Of a DNA stretch of 64,000 nt, positions 1 through 8,701 are shown piece after piece; within the stretch, counting starts at the first letter, position 1, and each line of letters starts with the position of its first letter. The position numbers were made by a program, and so were the translations under genes. The notes beneath the pieces were generated by a model. It did not search any database. It was not told the DNA's origin and was given only the letters and a program-made list of their open reading frames with translations. This stretch comes from CAYQJL01 sp964573295 (GTDB lineage: Bacteria; Eisenbacteria; RBG-16-71-46; CAIMUX01; WJJG01). The stretch is from NCBI GenBank assembly GCA_964573295.1, contig CAZNJE010000003.1:122105-186104 (forward strand), written 5' to 3'.

Positions 1-2
1 CC

Positions 3-2204
3 CTTGCTCTCCTTCTCTGGCTGCCTTCGGCCTCGGCCTACTGGAACCCCGACCCCGGCGTCCATGTGCCGGTCAGCCTGGCTCCCGGGGAGAAGTACGA
101 CGTCTTCATCGTCACCGATGGGATCGGCGGCGCCATCATCGCTTGGGAAGATGAGCGCGGCGGAGACAGCGACATCTATGTCCAACGTGTCAACGCGCGG
201 GGTGAAGCGCTGTGGCAGGCTGACGGGGTTCCGGTCTGTGCCGCGCCGAATGACCAGTACATCTTTCACTCTTCGACCGGCACCACCGGCTTCACTCCGA
301 TCGTGTCCGACGGCCAAGGCGGGGCCTACATCGCTTGGCAAGATGCTCGTTTCTTCGGTGCGCGACAGAACGACATCTACTGCCAGCGCGTGAGTGCGGA
401 CGGTGAGCCGCTCTTCGCTCCCAACGGATTGCCGATCGCCACCGGCGCCGGGATGGAAGACCAGCCCACCCTGTGCGCGGATGGCGAGGGCGGTGTGTTC
501 GTGATCTGGCAGGACAAAAACACTGACCCGGTGTTCTATGACCTCTGGGGCCAGCACGTCTCTGCCGCGGGCGAACGCCTGTGGAATGGCGCCACCCCCC
601 TGCCCCTGGTCGAAGCCGGCTGGGACCAGGACGCGCCCACGGCGTGCCCCGACGGCAGCGGGGGATTCTTCCTGGCATGGACTGACAGCCGGGCGAATCT
701 GAACGACATCTTCGCCGGACGGTTCGACAGCGGCGGCCATCCTCTCTGGACCCCTGGCGGGATTCCCGTTTTCCAGAACGGCAACGGACAGGACGCGATC
801 GTCATCCAGCCGGCGGCCGACGGGCACCCCCTGCTGGCGTGGGTGGATCGTCGTACCGGGTCTCCGGATATCTACGCCCAGAAGCTCGATGCCGCCGATG
901 GATCCCCGCTCTGGAGCGCGGCCGGCGTGGCGGTGTGCGGCGCGCCGAATTCGCAATACCGTCCGGCACTGGCCCCGGATGCCGGCGGCGGCGCCTACGT
1001 CGCCTGGTTCGACTACCGAAACGCACCCAGCGGCCCGCCCTGGAATCTCGACATCTTCGCCAGCCGCCTTTTGCATGACGGCACGCTCGCCCCCGGCTGG
1101 CCAACCGATGGGCTGGCCGTCTGCGGCGCCCCCGACGCACAGCGCGACGTGGACGTGTGCGCCGACTGGGACGGCGGGCTGTTCTTGGCGTGGGAAGACA
1201 ATCGCGCCGGGACCGGGCACGAGGATGTCTACGCCCAGCAGGTCGACGCTTCCGGCAACCTGCTGCTGGAAACCGACGGCCGCCTCATCGCTTCGGCGCC
1301 CAATAACCAGAAGCGACCTGATCTGGTCGCCGGCGCCGGGGGCGCGATCCTGGCCTGGCCCGATGATCGCGACCATATCTACGAGCAGGATGTCTACGCC
1401 GACCGGCTCCTGGTCCATCAAGATCCCGTCTGCAGCGTGAGCCAGCTTCAGGTCGATTTCGGTGATGTGACCGGGATCGTCAGCCTCGACCTGGTCATCG
1501 GCAATGTGGGCGAATCCTCATTCAACATTGAGGATCTGATCCTGACCGAGGGGGATCAGGGCTTCTCCGTGATTCCCGCCGCGACCCCGCCCGCGGACCT
1601 GCCCCCGTCGGATGTGCTCATTGTTCAGGTCCGGTTCGATCCGGCCGAAGCTCCCTTTTGGGCCCCCCCGCTGGCCGACACCCTCGAGATCTGGCATGAC
1701 GCACCCCGGCTCGCCTGGCGTCCCGACACCGTTTCGCCGATCCTGATTCCCTTGTCGGCCTCGGCCGCCGCAATGGATATCGGTCGGCCGCAAGGACAGC
1801 CCCCCTCCTGGCGGCTGCGGTGCTATCCGTCGAGCGGATTCAGCAGCCTGCGGGTCGAGCTCCTGCCGGAGGCCAACTCTGTCCAGGCAGAAACACCCCG
1901 CACCGGGATAGGGATCTCGCCCACCGGGATGGGGATGGCGCCCAACGGGATAGGGATGGCGCCCACCGGGATGGGTATGACGCAGGGTTGGTTCGAGATT
2001 CTCGATCCGTCCGGACGAATCGTACGTCGCCTCCCCAGCGGGCCGGTGGGTCCCGAGGGAGTTCGGATCATCTGGCACGGTGAGGACAATCTGGGCCGCC
2101 CCGCCCCGAGCGGCATCTACCTTCTGCGCTGGCGCGCAGTGCAGGAGCCGATCGCCGGCATGCGCGTGCGCGTGCCGGCCCGTCGGTTTCTGTGGAGCCG
2201 GTAG
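3..2204 (+). CDS. Secreted repeat protein with ASH-like and C-terminal sorting domains (5' end outside window)
   Basis: The reading frame is already open at base 3, where it encodes the end of a signal peptide (LALLLWLPSASA, probable cleavage after ASA and before YWNP). The true start therefore lies upstream; the GTG at 66 is internal. The mature part has about seven to eight units of roughly 60 residues built around GGA-[FY]-[IV]-AW-x-D-x-R followed by D-I-Y-x-Q-[RK], a pattern suggesting a beta-propeller. Around codons 460-570 there is an Ig-like, ASH/choice-of-anchor-D type domain (VDFGDV, LVIGNVGES, VQVRFDP). A 7-residue Met-Gly-rich repeat follows, then a short FlgD-like end (ILDPSGRIVRRL, SGIYLLRW). 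The product is probably exported and surface attached. No enzymatic motif was seen. The ASH call is by pattern only. Confidence 0.75.
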   Translation, partial: LALLLWLPSASAYWNPDPGVHVPVSLAPGEKYDVFIVTDGIGGAIIAWEDERGGDSDIYVQRVNARGEALWQADGVPVCAAPNDQYIFHSSTGTTGFTPIVSDGQGGAYIAWQDARFFGARQNDIYCQRVSADGEPLFAPNGLPIATGAGMEDQPTLCADGEGGVFVIWQDKNTDPVFYDLWGQHVSAAGERLWNGATPLPLVEAGWDQDAPTACPDGSGGFFLAWTDSRANLNDIFAGRFDSGGHPLWTPGGIPVFQNGNGQDAIVIQPAADGHPLLAWVDRRTGSPDIYAQKLDAADGSPLWSAAGVAVCGAPNSQYRPALAPDAGGGAYVAWFDYRNAPSGPPWNLDIFASRLLHDGTLAPGWPTDGLAVCGAPDAQRDVDVCADWDGGLFLAWEDNRAGTGHEDVYAQQVDASGNLLLETDGRLIASAPNNQKRPDLVAGAGGAILAWPDDRDHIYEQDVYADRLLVHQDPVCSVSQLQVDFGDVTGIVSLDLVIGNVGESSFNIEDLILTEGDQGFSVIPAATPPADLPPSDVLIVQVRFDPAEAPFWAPPLADTLEIWHDAPRLAWRPDTVSPILIPLSASAAAMDIGRPQGQPPSWRLRCYPSSGFSSLRVELLPEANSVQAETPRTGIGISPTGMGMAPNGIGMAPTGMGMTQGWFEILDPSGRIVRRLPSGPVGPEGVRIIWHGEDNLGRPAPSGIYLLRWRAVQEPIAGMRVRVPARRFLWSR
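1901..1984 (+). repeat. Four tandem 21-bp repeats inside the first CDS
   Basis: Copies begin at 1901, 1922, 1943 and 1964, each resembling caccgggatggggatggcgc. They are in frame and encode 7-residue units TGIGISP, TGMGMAP, NGIGMAP and TGMGMTQ. The array sits in the linker just before the C-terminal sorting-like domain. It is likely prone to copy-number change without a frameshift. Confidence 0.9.
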
Positions 2205-2391
2205 AGCCACAAGAACCGCTAGCGCCGGCCGGGTGCCAGGAGGTCACGAGAACGGAGCTTGATTTATTCGCCCCGATCGACCTTACTAGGCACCTGGGCC
2301 CCATGCGAACCCGTGTGTCCCGCCTGTCGGGGCTCCAGCGTCTCGACGATCCAATACACGAGTATTCAAGAGGATAGGAACAGCTCAACCC

Positions 2392-3492
2392 ATGGCATCC
2401 ATCGGCACCGGCATTCTCGCGTTCACGAATCGCGGTGAGGGCGTTCTGCGCGACCCCGCGAACTCCTTCCGGCCGTCCCCCAAGGACGTTCGTGTCCCGC
2501 GTCAGCTCATCCAGAAGCATCGTCTCTGCGAGGGCGCCCGCCTCGAAGGCCCGACCCGCTCCGGCCGTCACGGACCGGAGATTCGCGAGGTCGACACGGT
2601 TGCCGGCTTGCCACCCAAAGAGTTCGCCGAGCGCCCCACCCTCGAGAAGCTGACCGCCGTCGACCCTACCGAGAGATTCCATCTCGCCGCGACCAACAAG
2701 CTCACCATGCGGGTCGTCGACCTGATTGCCCCGATCGGACGTGGCACCCGTGGGCTCATCGTCGCGCCACCGAAAGCGGGCAAGACCATCTTGCTCATGG
2801 ACCTTGCCCACGCGATTCGCCGCGATGACCCGACGGTGCGCATCATCTGCCTGCTGATCGATGAACGGCCCGAGGAAGTCACCCACTTCCGCCGCAGCGT
2901 CGACGCAGAGGTGCTGGCCAGCTCCAAGGACCACAGTCCGGCCGATCATGTCAACCTCGCCCGTCTCACACTCGCCCATCTTCGCACCGAGCTCGAGTGC
3001 GGCCGCCATTCGGTCGTCCTCGTCGACAGCCTCACTCGCATGGGCCGTGCCTTCAATGCCGTCGGCTCCGGCAGCCGTCGCACGATGTCGGGCGGTCTCG
3101 AGGCCGGCGTCATGGAAGTGCCACGGCGGTTCTTCGGCCTGGCTCGCGCAATCGAAGGCGGGGGGTCGGTGACCATCATCGCAACCGCTCTCGTCGACAC
3201 CGGATCCCGCATGGACGAATTGATCTTCCAGGAGTTCAAGGGTACGGGGAACAGCGAGGTCGTACTGGATCGCTCCCTGGCCGAGTCGCGCATCTTCCCC
3301 GCCATCGACGTCACGACATCCGGCACCCGCAAAGAAGCGCTCCTGTACGATCCCGACGAGGAACGGCGAGTATGGATGATCCGCAAAGCGCTCGCCGGCC
3401 GCAAGCCCGCCAACGCCATGCAGGCCCTGATCCGTTCCCTCGAGCAGTTTCCTTCCAACCAAGCGCTGCTCGAAACCATCGCCCTCGACTAG
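2392..3492 (+). CDS. rho: Transcription termination factor Rho, short form
   Basis: This is a hexameric RNA-dependent ATPase/helicase that terminates transcription. The 366-residue product has the Rho core: Walker A APPKAGKT, Walker B VVLVDSLTRM, the segment SGGLEAGVMEVPRRFFG (Q-loop region) and the R-loop-like EFKGTGNSEVVLDR. E. coli Rho has 419 residues. Here the N-terminal helical Rho_N domain is absent and the OB/cold-shock-like part is short. Its RNP1-like stretch reads RGEGVLRD where E. coli has DGFGFLRS, so the two Phe residues that contact RNA are missing. The ATG at 2392 is preceded by an AGGA-rich stretch. Neighbours are secreted-protein genes, so this may be a stand-alone gene. It could be the only Rho or a divergent second copy; the window cannot tell. 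Confidence 0.9.
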   Translation: MASIGTGILAFTNRGEGVLRDPANSFRPSPKDVRVPRQLIQKHRLCEGARLEGPTRSGRHGPEIREVDTVAGLPPKEFAERPTLEKLTAVDPTERFHLAATNKLTMRVVDLIAPIGRGTRGLIVAPPKAGKTILLMDLAHAIRRDDPTVRIICLLIDERPEEVTHFRRSVDAEVLASSKDHSPADHVNLARLTLAHLRTELECGRHSVVLVDSLTRMGRAFNAVGSGSRRTMSGGLEAGVMEVPRRFFGLARAIEGGGSVTIIATALVDTGSRMDELIFQEFKGTGNSEVVLDRSLAESRIFPAIDVTTSGTRKEALLYDPDEERRVWMIRKALAGRKPANAMQALIRSLEQFPSNQALLETIALD

Positions 3493-3859
3493 CGCGCACT
3501 CGCATGCACTCGCATGGCGCCGCCCCGGCACGAGCTGCGGCGGGCATACTCCATTTGGGCCAGCCCGATGCGAGCCGCGGCTGTCCCACGTGAGTCTCCC
3601 ACGTGAGTCTCCCACGTGAGCCGCCCTGCTTGCGCACCTTTGTTGCACACGGCTCGGTTCACAGCCGCGCCAAGCGATCGCGCTCTCCCGGAATCCCACG
3701 AGAAACTTCGCTCCGCCATGCGCGACCGTTGTGATGGCACCTAACAGAATCGTATCATCAAGAATGTACGCGGTAGCGCCCTGCGATTCACATCGCCGTG
3801 CGCATCGTCGCATCGTCGCCTGGTCGTTTCCTTCACCCAGACTACTTGGGAGGTTGCTC
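3493..3859. other. Intergenic region with short direct repeats
   Basis: No supported gene. Just after the rho stop, a 10-bp unit gcactcgcat occurs twice in tandem. Further on is the three-copy 13-bp CACGTG array listed separately. No clear terminator was seen after rho. Confidence 0.6.
3584..3620. repeat. Three 13-bp repeats each centred on the palindrome CACGTG
   Basis: The unit tcccacgtgag recurs at 3584-3594, 3597-3607 and 3610-3620, a strict 13-bp period. Each copy carries the 6-bp palindrome CACGTG. The array is about 240 bp upstream of the Omp28-like gene and 90 bp downstream of rho. It could be a binding-site cluster or a simple tandem duplication. Confidence 0.85.
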
Positions 3860-5851
3860 ATGAAGCGATGTTTTGCGCTCCTAACCATGGGGCTCTTGCT
3901 GCTCAGCAGTGCGGCAAACGCCTGGTATCCCTCCACCGTGCAGGTGGAATTCGCCACAGCCACGTGGTGAGGCTAGTGCCCTCGGGCCACCTCCGGGATT
4001 GAGGCGAATCAAGGTTGGTTTGACCACAACGAATTCAATGCCATTGCCTACTACGCAAGTTCCGGCGGCTTGAGCTGCCCGGACTCGGACGCACGCATCC
4101 AGTACTACGGGGTCACCGGTTACCCCACCCTGGTATGGGGCGGCACCACGCGCATGGTCGGCGCCGGTACGGACGTCATCAACGGACTGCCCTACCGCGC
4201 GACGATCCTCAGCATGTTGCCCGAGCCGACCCACTTCAAGATCACCGTCAACTCGGTCACCTACGATCCGGGCTTCATCGACTTCGATGTCGAGATCATG
4301 GAGAATGTCCCCGACATCAGTAACATGAAGATCCGCATGGCCGTCATCGAGAACGCCCTAAGCTACGGCGGCACGGCCTACGACAACGTGTTGCTCGACA
4401 TGCTCGCCGACCAGCCCCTCACAGTAGGCAGCCTGGGCGAGAGCCAGAATGTGCAGGCCGGTTTCGACCCGGGTACCGTCCTGGCCAACATGCAGGTGAT
4501 CATCTTCATCCAGGACGACACGGACAAGAAGGTCTACGCCAGCACCAGCTCCCTGCCCACGCCCGACTACTCCCTGCGCTACTACGCGCTCGGCGACCGC
4601 CAGGTCGTCGGCCCCACCGGCACTCCCTACGAGTATGACTGGTTCCGCCTTTACAACGCCGGCAACGTAAGCGATACCTTCAACGTCACGGTGACCGGAG
4701 ACCTTCCCGACGGCTGGGTCGCCGTGCTCTGCGATGAGAGCCAGTGCCACGGCCCGGTCTTCTCCGCGGAACTCGCCCCAGGTGAGTACAAGGATCTGCA
4801 CCTTTCGGTCACGGCCTTCTCGAGCGGCTACGCCCCGATCGACATCGAGCTGACCCAGGACGGCATCGTGCAAGAGTTCCCCCGCGCCCTGGGCTACACC
4901 TACTTCACCAACGATCTCGATGTGCTGCTCGTCGACGATGACGGAGCAGAAGCCTACGAGGAGTACTTCATCGACGCGCTCGACTTCCACGGCTACAACT
5001 ACGGCGTTTGGAATCGCAACGCCGGCGCGCCGTCCAACGACGTCATCAACAGCTTCCCGGCGATCGTCTGGAACTGCGGGTGGGCGTTCCCGACCGTCGA
5101 CGAGCAGGATCGGGCAGCCCTGTCGAACTACCTCGACAACGGCGGCGCGCTCTTCATCACCGGTCAGGACATCGGCTGGGAGTTGCAGGATATCGGCGGC
5201 GCTGCCTACCAGTGGTACCAGGATTACCTCCACGCCGTCTTCATCTCCGACGACACGAACTCCTACAACCTCAGCGGTGTTCCGGGTGACCCGATCACCG
5301 ACGGTTTGGACATCGTGATCCAGGGAGGCGATGGCGCCAACAACCAGCAGTACCCCAGCGATATCGATCCCGCCGACGGGAGCGCTTCGGTGATCTGGAC
5401 CTACGATTCGCAGCGCAACGGCGCCATCAAGGCCGACACGGGCACCTATCGGGTCGTCTACCTGGCCTTCGGCTATGAAGCGATCAATAGTCCCGAGGAT
5501 CGCCGCGAGTCGATGAACAAGATCATGGAGTGGTTGCTCTACAATTCCGCCGACGTCCCGGGACATACTCCCGAGCATCGTGCTTTCTTCAGCGCCACGC
5601 CGAATCCGGTTACGAGTACGGCTACTCTCCGGTTCACCCTTCCGCAAGCCGGCCAGGCCAACCTGAAGGTCTACGGCCCGGACGGACGCGTGATGCGGAC
5701 CCTGCTCTCGGAGAATCTCGATGCCGGCACACACTCGCTCGAGTGGGATGGCACCGATTCCCGGGGTGGCCATCTGCCGGCGGGCATCTACTACTACCGC
5801 CTCGAGGCGGAGGACGTCGATCTCTCGCGCAAGACCATTGTGCTGAACTAG
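3860..5851 (+). CDS. Omp28-like thioredoxin-fold secreted protein with in-frame TGA and TAG in its redox motif
   Basis: Translation from the ATG at 3860 gives a clear signal peptide (MKRCFALLTMGLLLLSSAANA) and then a thioredoxin-like strand ending FATATW. The next codons in the same frame are TGA (3968-3970), GGC, TAG (3974-3976) and TGC, followed by PRATSGIEANQGWFDHNEF, and the frame stays open to 5851. Omp28-related proteins have W-C-x-x-C-P at this point and a YYGVTGYPT-type segment next, which is also present here. The first Cys of CxxC is thus replaced by TGA and the third position by TAG. The rest is intact: a mid-region resembling a glutamine-amidotransferase-like fold (VLLVDDDGAEAYEEYF, GGALFITGQD) and a FlgD-like end (NPVTSTATLRF, LEWDGTDSRGG, GIYYYRL). 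The codon at 4070 is a TTG inside the domain, not a credible start. It may be a selenoprotein with an added amber codon, a recent pseudogene, or contain sequence errors. Confidence 0.7.
3968..3976 (+). other. Candidate stop-codon recoding site (TGA then TAG in CxxC context)
   Basis: The codons read TGG TGA GGC TAG TGC CCT. Known homologous motifs read W-C-G-[WY]-C-P. TGA is one base from TGC (Cys), and TAG is one base from TGG (Trp) or TAC/TAT (Tyr). TGA in place of the first Cys of CxxC is the classic selenocysteine position. TAG has no standard explanation. Both TGA and TAG act as ordinary stops elsewhere in the window, so a global code change is excluded. Confidence 0.5.
3981..3997 (+). 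promoter_or_regulatory. Small hairpin just downstream of the in-frame TGA, SECIS-like in shape
   Basis: Bases 3981-3985 can pair with 3993-3997 (five pairs, one of them U-G), leaving the 7-base loop GCCACCU whose first base is G. The loop starts 15 bases after the TGA. Bacterial SECIS elements are hairpins beginning shortly after the UGA, with a G at the start of a small apical loop, so placement and shape are roughly compatible. The stem is short and could be chance in GC-rich DNA. Confidence 0.25.
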
Positions 5852-5885
5852 GGCTGAACCAGGCCCACGGCGGGAGGACAGTATC

Positions 5886-5935
5886 AGGGCTCGATCTCCG
5901 TGCCGAACAGCGTGCGGCATGCGAGATCGAGCCTT
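5886..5935. terminator. Long inverted repeat between convergent genes
   Basis: An 11-bp perfect arm, ggctcgatctc at 5888-5898, matches gagatcgagcc at 5923-5933. Two further pairs outside (one G-U) and an inner TGCCG/CGGCA pairing extend it. It lies between the ends of the Omp28-like gene (plus) and the barrel gene (minus), so it could serve both. There is no T-tract, so intrinsic termination is uncertain; it may only protect 3' ends. Confidence 0.5.
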
Positions 5936-6013
5936 GCGGACATCGCGAACGGGCGCGGACAAGTGGATCTGCGCCCGTTCTGCGCCCCCTCTTGCGCCGC
6001 TTCTGCGCCAGTT

Positions 6014-6685
6014 CTAGAACGCCCAGGTCAACCCCAACTGGAACCGACCGGCCCCGCCGTCTTCATCCACCGGGTTCTGGAGTTTGATCTCGCTTCCGTT
6101 GGCCAGTTCCCGGGAGAACTCGATCTCATCCCACTCGATGAAGTCCAGTCGAAGTGCCGTGTCCAGGAGGAGATGCTCGGTGATATTCCAGAGCAGCCCT
6201 AGGCCCGCAGTCGCCACGCCCCCGCTCGTCTTGCTATCGTAGGCTTCCGCATCCAACGTCAGCCCAACCCCCCCGAGGCCACCCATGAGATAGGGACGCA
6301 CGCGTTCCCGGGGCATCAGCTGGAAGTGCCCTTCAATCGCGACGGTCGTGTAGTAGGTCTCCAGGCCCGGCCGATTCGTTTCGTGCTCCGAGAAGGAGGT
6401 GGCCAGGTACAAACTCACGCGGCGGGACACAGTGTACCCGACCATCAGAGCCATCCCACTCCCGCTTTCATCGACGAAGAGGTCGTCTGTTCCATCAGAC
6501 GCCCCCGGATCCTCCGCCCCTATCCCGGCGCCACTGCCGTAGATCCCAAGCCGGAAGCCTGATGCTTGCGCCCATCCATTCTCCCCGGCAGCCGCGGGGC
6601 TGACCAGTGCGACCAAGATCTCCAGTGCCAGCAGCAACCCCCAGCCAATCAGACTGCCCGATCCTACCCATCCGCGCACCCGCAT
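6014..6685 (-). CDS. Outer-membrane beta-barrel protein (OmpW/OmpA-barrel-like)
   Basis: The product is about 223 residues with an N-terminal hydrophobic signal ending near SPAAAG. It has alternating beta-strand segments (SRRVSLYLATSF, YYTTVAIEGHFQL, VRPYLMGGLGGVGLTL, GGVATAGLGLLWNI) and a final FQLGLTWAF ending in phenylalanine, the usual outer-membrane assembly signal. The ATG at 6685 is chosen over the longer frame because a GAGGTGG ribosome site lies just upstream; the extra 34 residues are not signal-like. It probably forms a small eight-stranded barrel. Substrate and partner are unknown. Confidence 0.75.
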   Translation of the reverse strand: MRVRGWVGSGSLIGWGLLLALEILVALVSPAAAGENGWAQASGFRLGIYGSGAGIGAEDPGASDGTDDLFVDESGSGMALMVGYTVSRRVSLYLATSFSEHETNRPGLETYYTTVAIEGHFQLMPRERVRPYLMGGLGGVGLTLDAEAYDSKTSGGVATAGLGLLWNITEHLLLDTALRLDFIEWDEIEFSRELANGSEIKLQNPVDEDGGAGRFQLGLTWAF

Positions 6686-7008
6686 GACCCACCTCTTCCA
6701 AGTGACTGTCCATCGGCATGTTGCAGGGACCGACCGACGTCGTCCCCGCTCGTTTCGTTCAACCACCAAACACCGTTGCGCCGTCAAAGCGTCACCCCAA
6801 ACGTCATCAAAGGTCGCCGAAGGTTTGCAAACGTATCCAAACGTATCCAGACGTTTCCAAACGCATCCAAACGTATCTAAGCGTCTCCCAGAAGATGCTC
6901 CAGATAGGAGAACCCATCCCAGAGGTCACTCCGGGATGGGTCATGAAGCCTGCAGCGCGACGGCCGCCGAGCCAGACGCAAGCGATCCGCTCTGCCCCCG
7001 CGACGCGG
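6686..7008. other. Intergenic region carrying a 10-bp periodic array
   Basis: No gene supported. The region lies upstream of the minus-strand barrel gene and downstream of the beta-helix gene. It holds the 10-bp array at 6801-6890 and, next to it, a short inverted repeat around 6914-6939 (cccatcccagag and a mirror near tccgggatggg) that could be the beta-helix gene's terminator. Confidence 0.5.
6801..6890. repeat. 10-bp tandem array, consensus acgtatccaa
   Basis: From 6831 to 6890 six consecutive 10-mers read acgtatccaa, acgtatccag, acgtttccaa, acgcatccaa, acgtatctaa and gcgtctccca. Looser copies in the same phase extend back to 6801. The period is close to one helical turn, so every copy faces the same side of the DNA. 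It lies about 115-205 bp upstream of the barrel gene start. Confidence 0.85.
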
Positions 7009-8526
7009 TTATCGTACGACGAGCACCGGCGCCTGGGAAGACTGCTCTCCGACCCGGTACCGGCAGAAGTAGAGCCCGCTGGGCACCGGCCGGCCCGAAT
7101 CCGACCGGCCATCCCACGACACCCCCGCGGCCGGCCATTGCTCACTTCCTTCGAGAAGTGTTTTCACCACGCGGCCGCTGGGATCAAGGATCGTCACGGC
7201 CTCAATCAGATGCCCCGACACTCCCGCAACGCCTACGCCCGGCGACGCCAGGACGATCCGAGCCGCCTGCGTCATGGGGTTTGGAAACATCCGGGGCCGC
7301 GGCAGCCCAGAGCCGTCCAGCACGCCGGGCTCCGTCCAGGTCACACCGGAGTTATCCTGAATGGGATCGAAGTCGACGATCCCGTAGGTGGGGTCGTCAT
7401 GGCCGTCGAAGATAGTCTCGGCGATGACCTCGTAGTCTTCGCTGTCCCAGCGATTGTTCTCTGCCTTGATATCCGCCACCGAGTTACTGTAGACGCTCCA
7501 GGTGTTACCCAGCGGGTCGACGTTGCCATGCATGTAGTTGTTGCCGTCATCCGTTGGATCCGCATTGCCCAAGTCGCCGAGATTGACCGTCGCCCCCTCC
7601 ACCACGTAGAACGCGGTGAAGTTGCCCGTGAGGGTGTTGCCCGTGACGACGGCCGTAGCCGATCCGCCGTAGAGCATCACACCCGCGCCCGAGTTCGGAT
7701 CTCCTTCCACGAAGTTGAAGCGGATCTGATTGTCCCGCAGCTCACCCGTCGAATAGAGCAGGTAGACACCGGTCAGATTGTACTCGATCACATTGTTCAC
7801 GATGGTGGGACTTACATTGCCGGCCCCGGTAAGGTCGAATCCGGTGATCCCCTGCCATACGTTGTGATGGATCCAACAGCCCGAGATCAGAGGGGCAGAA
7901 CTCCCCCCGCTGCTCTGGTTGCTGATCTGAATGGCCCCGCGGGGGGACTCATCCAACGCACAGCGCGTGATCTCGCAACCGCTGATTTCGACTTCGTCGT
8001 TCTCGCTCACGAGAATCCCATGCCGCTGATTGTCATGGATGTAGCAGTCGGTGACGACAACCGGCGGCGGAGAGGGATTCCCGATCGCGAAGATGTCGAC
8101 CGCCGTTTCGTGGAGTCCAAGCCGGCAATGCTCGATCGTCACCGGGGAATCAATGGAATTGATGCCCCGCTCTGCGCCCGTGATCACGCAGTAGGCGAAG
8201 TGACTCGTCGCGACCTCGTTCTCCAGCCGCAGCCGATCCCACGGTACCTCTCCGCGAACCCGAATCGAGTCCCCCGGCGCCCCAACGGCCTGCATCGTCC
8301 CCAGGGCAGTGAGCCGGTAGTTCCCCGCAAAGACAACCTCAACACCCGGCTCTATGCTCAGCTCCTCGCCGGCCGGCACCGCGACATCTCCCAGGATGAC
8401 ATACGGTGACCCGGCGAGAGTCCAGACTCCCGAGACGTCTCCAGGGGGAATGTCAGTGGCAGAGGCAACACTTCCGAGGCAGCAACCCACCAAGATAAGA
8501 TGCAGAAGCACGCGCTGATACTGCAT
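7009..8526 (-). CDS. Secreted right-handed beta-helix protein with C-terminal sorting domain
   Basis: The product is about 505 residues. A signal peptide (VLLHLILVGCCLGSVASA) is followed by a pectate-lyase-like solenoid of ~22-25-residue rungs, recognisable from repeated I-x-x-[NC]-x-I/V-x-x-N patterns (HCRLGLHETAVDIF, DCYIHDNQRHGILV, GCWIHHNVWQGITG, NNVIEYNLTGVYLL, DNQIRFNFVEGDP). The end is FlgD-like (FPNPMTQAARIVL, ILDPSGRVVKTLL, SWDGRSDSGR, SGLYFCRYR). The ATG at 8526 has GGAAGG upstream. Such helices often bind or cleave polysaccharide, but no lyase or hydrolase catalytic set is recognised here. Confidence 0.8.
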   Translation of the reverse strand: MQYQRVLLHLILVGCCLGSVASATDIPPGDVSGVWTLAGSPYVILGDVAVPAGEELSIEPGVEVVFAGNYRLTALGTMQAVGAPGDSIRVRGEVPWDRLRLENEVATSHFAYCVITGAERGINSIDSPVTIEHCRLGLHETAVDIFAIGNPSPPPVVVTDCYIHDNQRHGILVSENDEVEISGCEITRCALDESPRGAIQISNQSSGGSSAPLISGCWIHHNVWQGITGFDLTGAGNVSPTIVNNVIEYNLTGVYLLYSTGELRDNQIRFNFVEGDPNSGAGVMLYGGSATAVVTGNTLTGNFTAFYVVEGATVNLGDLGNADPTDDGNNYMHGNVDPLGNTWSVYSNSVADIKAENNRWDSEDYEVIAETIFDGHDDPTYGIVDFDPIQDNSGVTWTEPGVLDGSGLPRPRMFPNPMTQAARIVLASPGVGVAGVSGHLIEAVTILDPSGRVVKTLLEGSEQWPAAGVSWDGRSDSGRPVPSGLYFCRYRVGEQSSQAPVLVVR

Positions 8527-8701
8527 GCCAACCTTCCTTTCGCTCGCCGCCGCCAAATCTAAGGAGCCAAGATGCGCAGTTGCAGGCGGACCTTCAGCAG
8601 CAGCACCCCTCGCGCAATTGGAGCCGTCGAGAGGATATACGGCACCGGGCATCCGTCGGATAGTCTAGCTCATGGGTGACGACGAAGGGAACCGTTTCTG
8701 G

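Noticed and set aside
2068..3963. Long minus-strand frame (631 codons) opposite rho
   Set aside because: It is the antisense shadow of a canonical Rho gene in GC-rich DNA and its translation shows no family motif.
4070..5851. Independent gene starting at 4070
   Set aside because: The codon is a TTG inside the thioredoxin-like domain with no ribosome site; the signal peptide and first strand lie upstream in the same frame.
4358..5962. Minus-strand frame of 534 codons opposite the Omp28-like gene
   Set aside because: Antisense shadow; the plus-strand frame has a signal peptide, recognisable domains and a sorting end.
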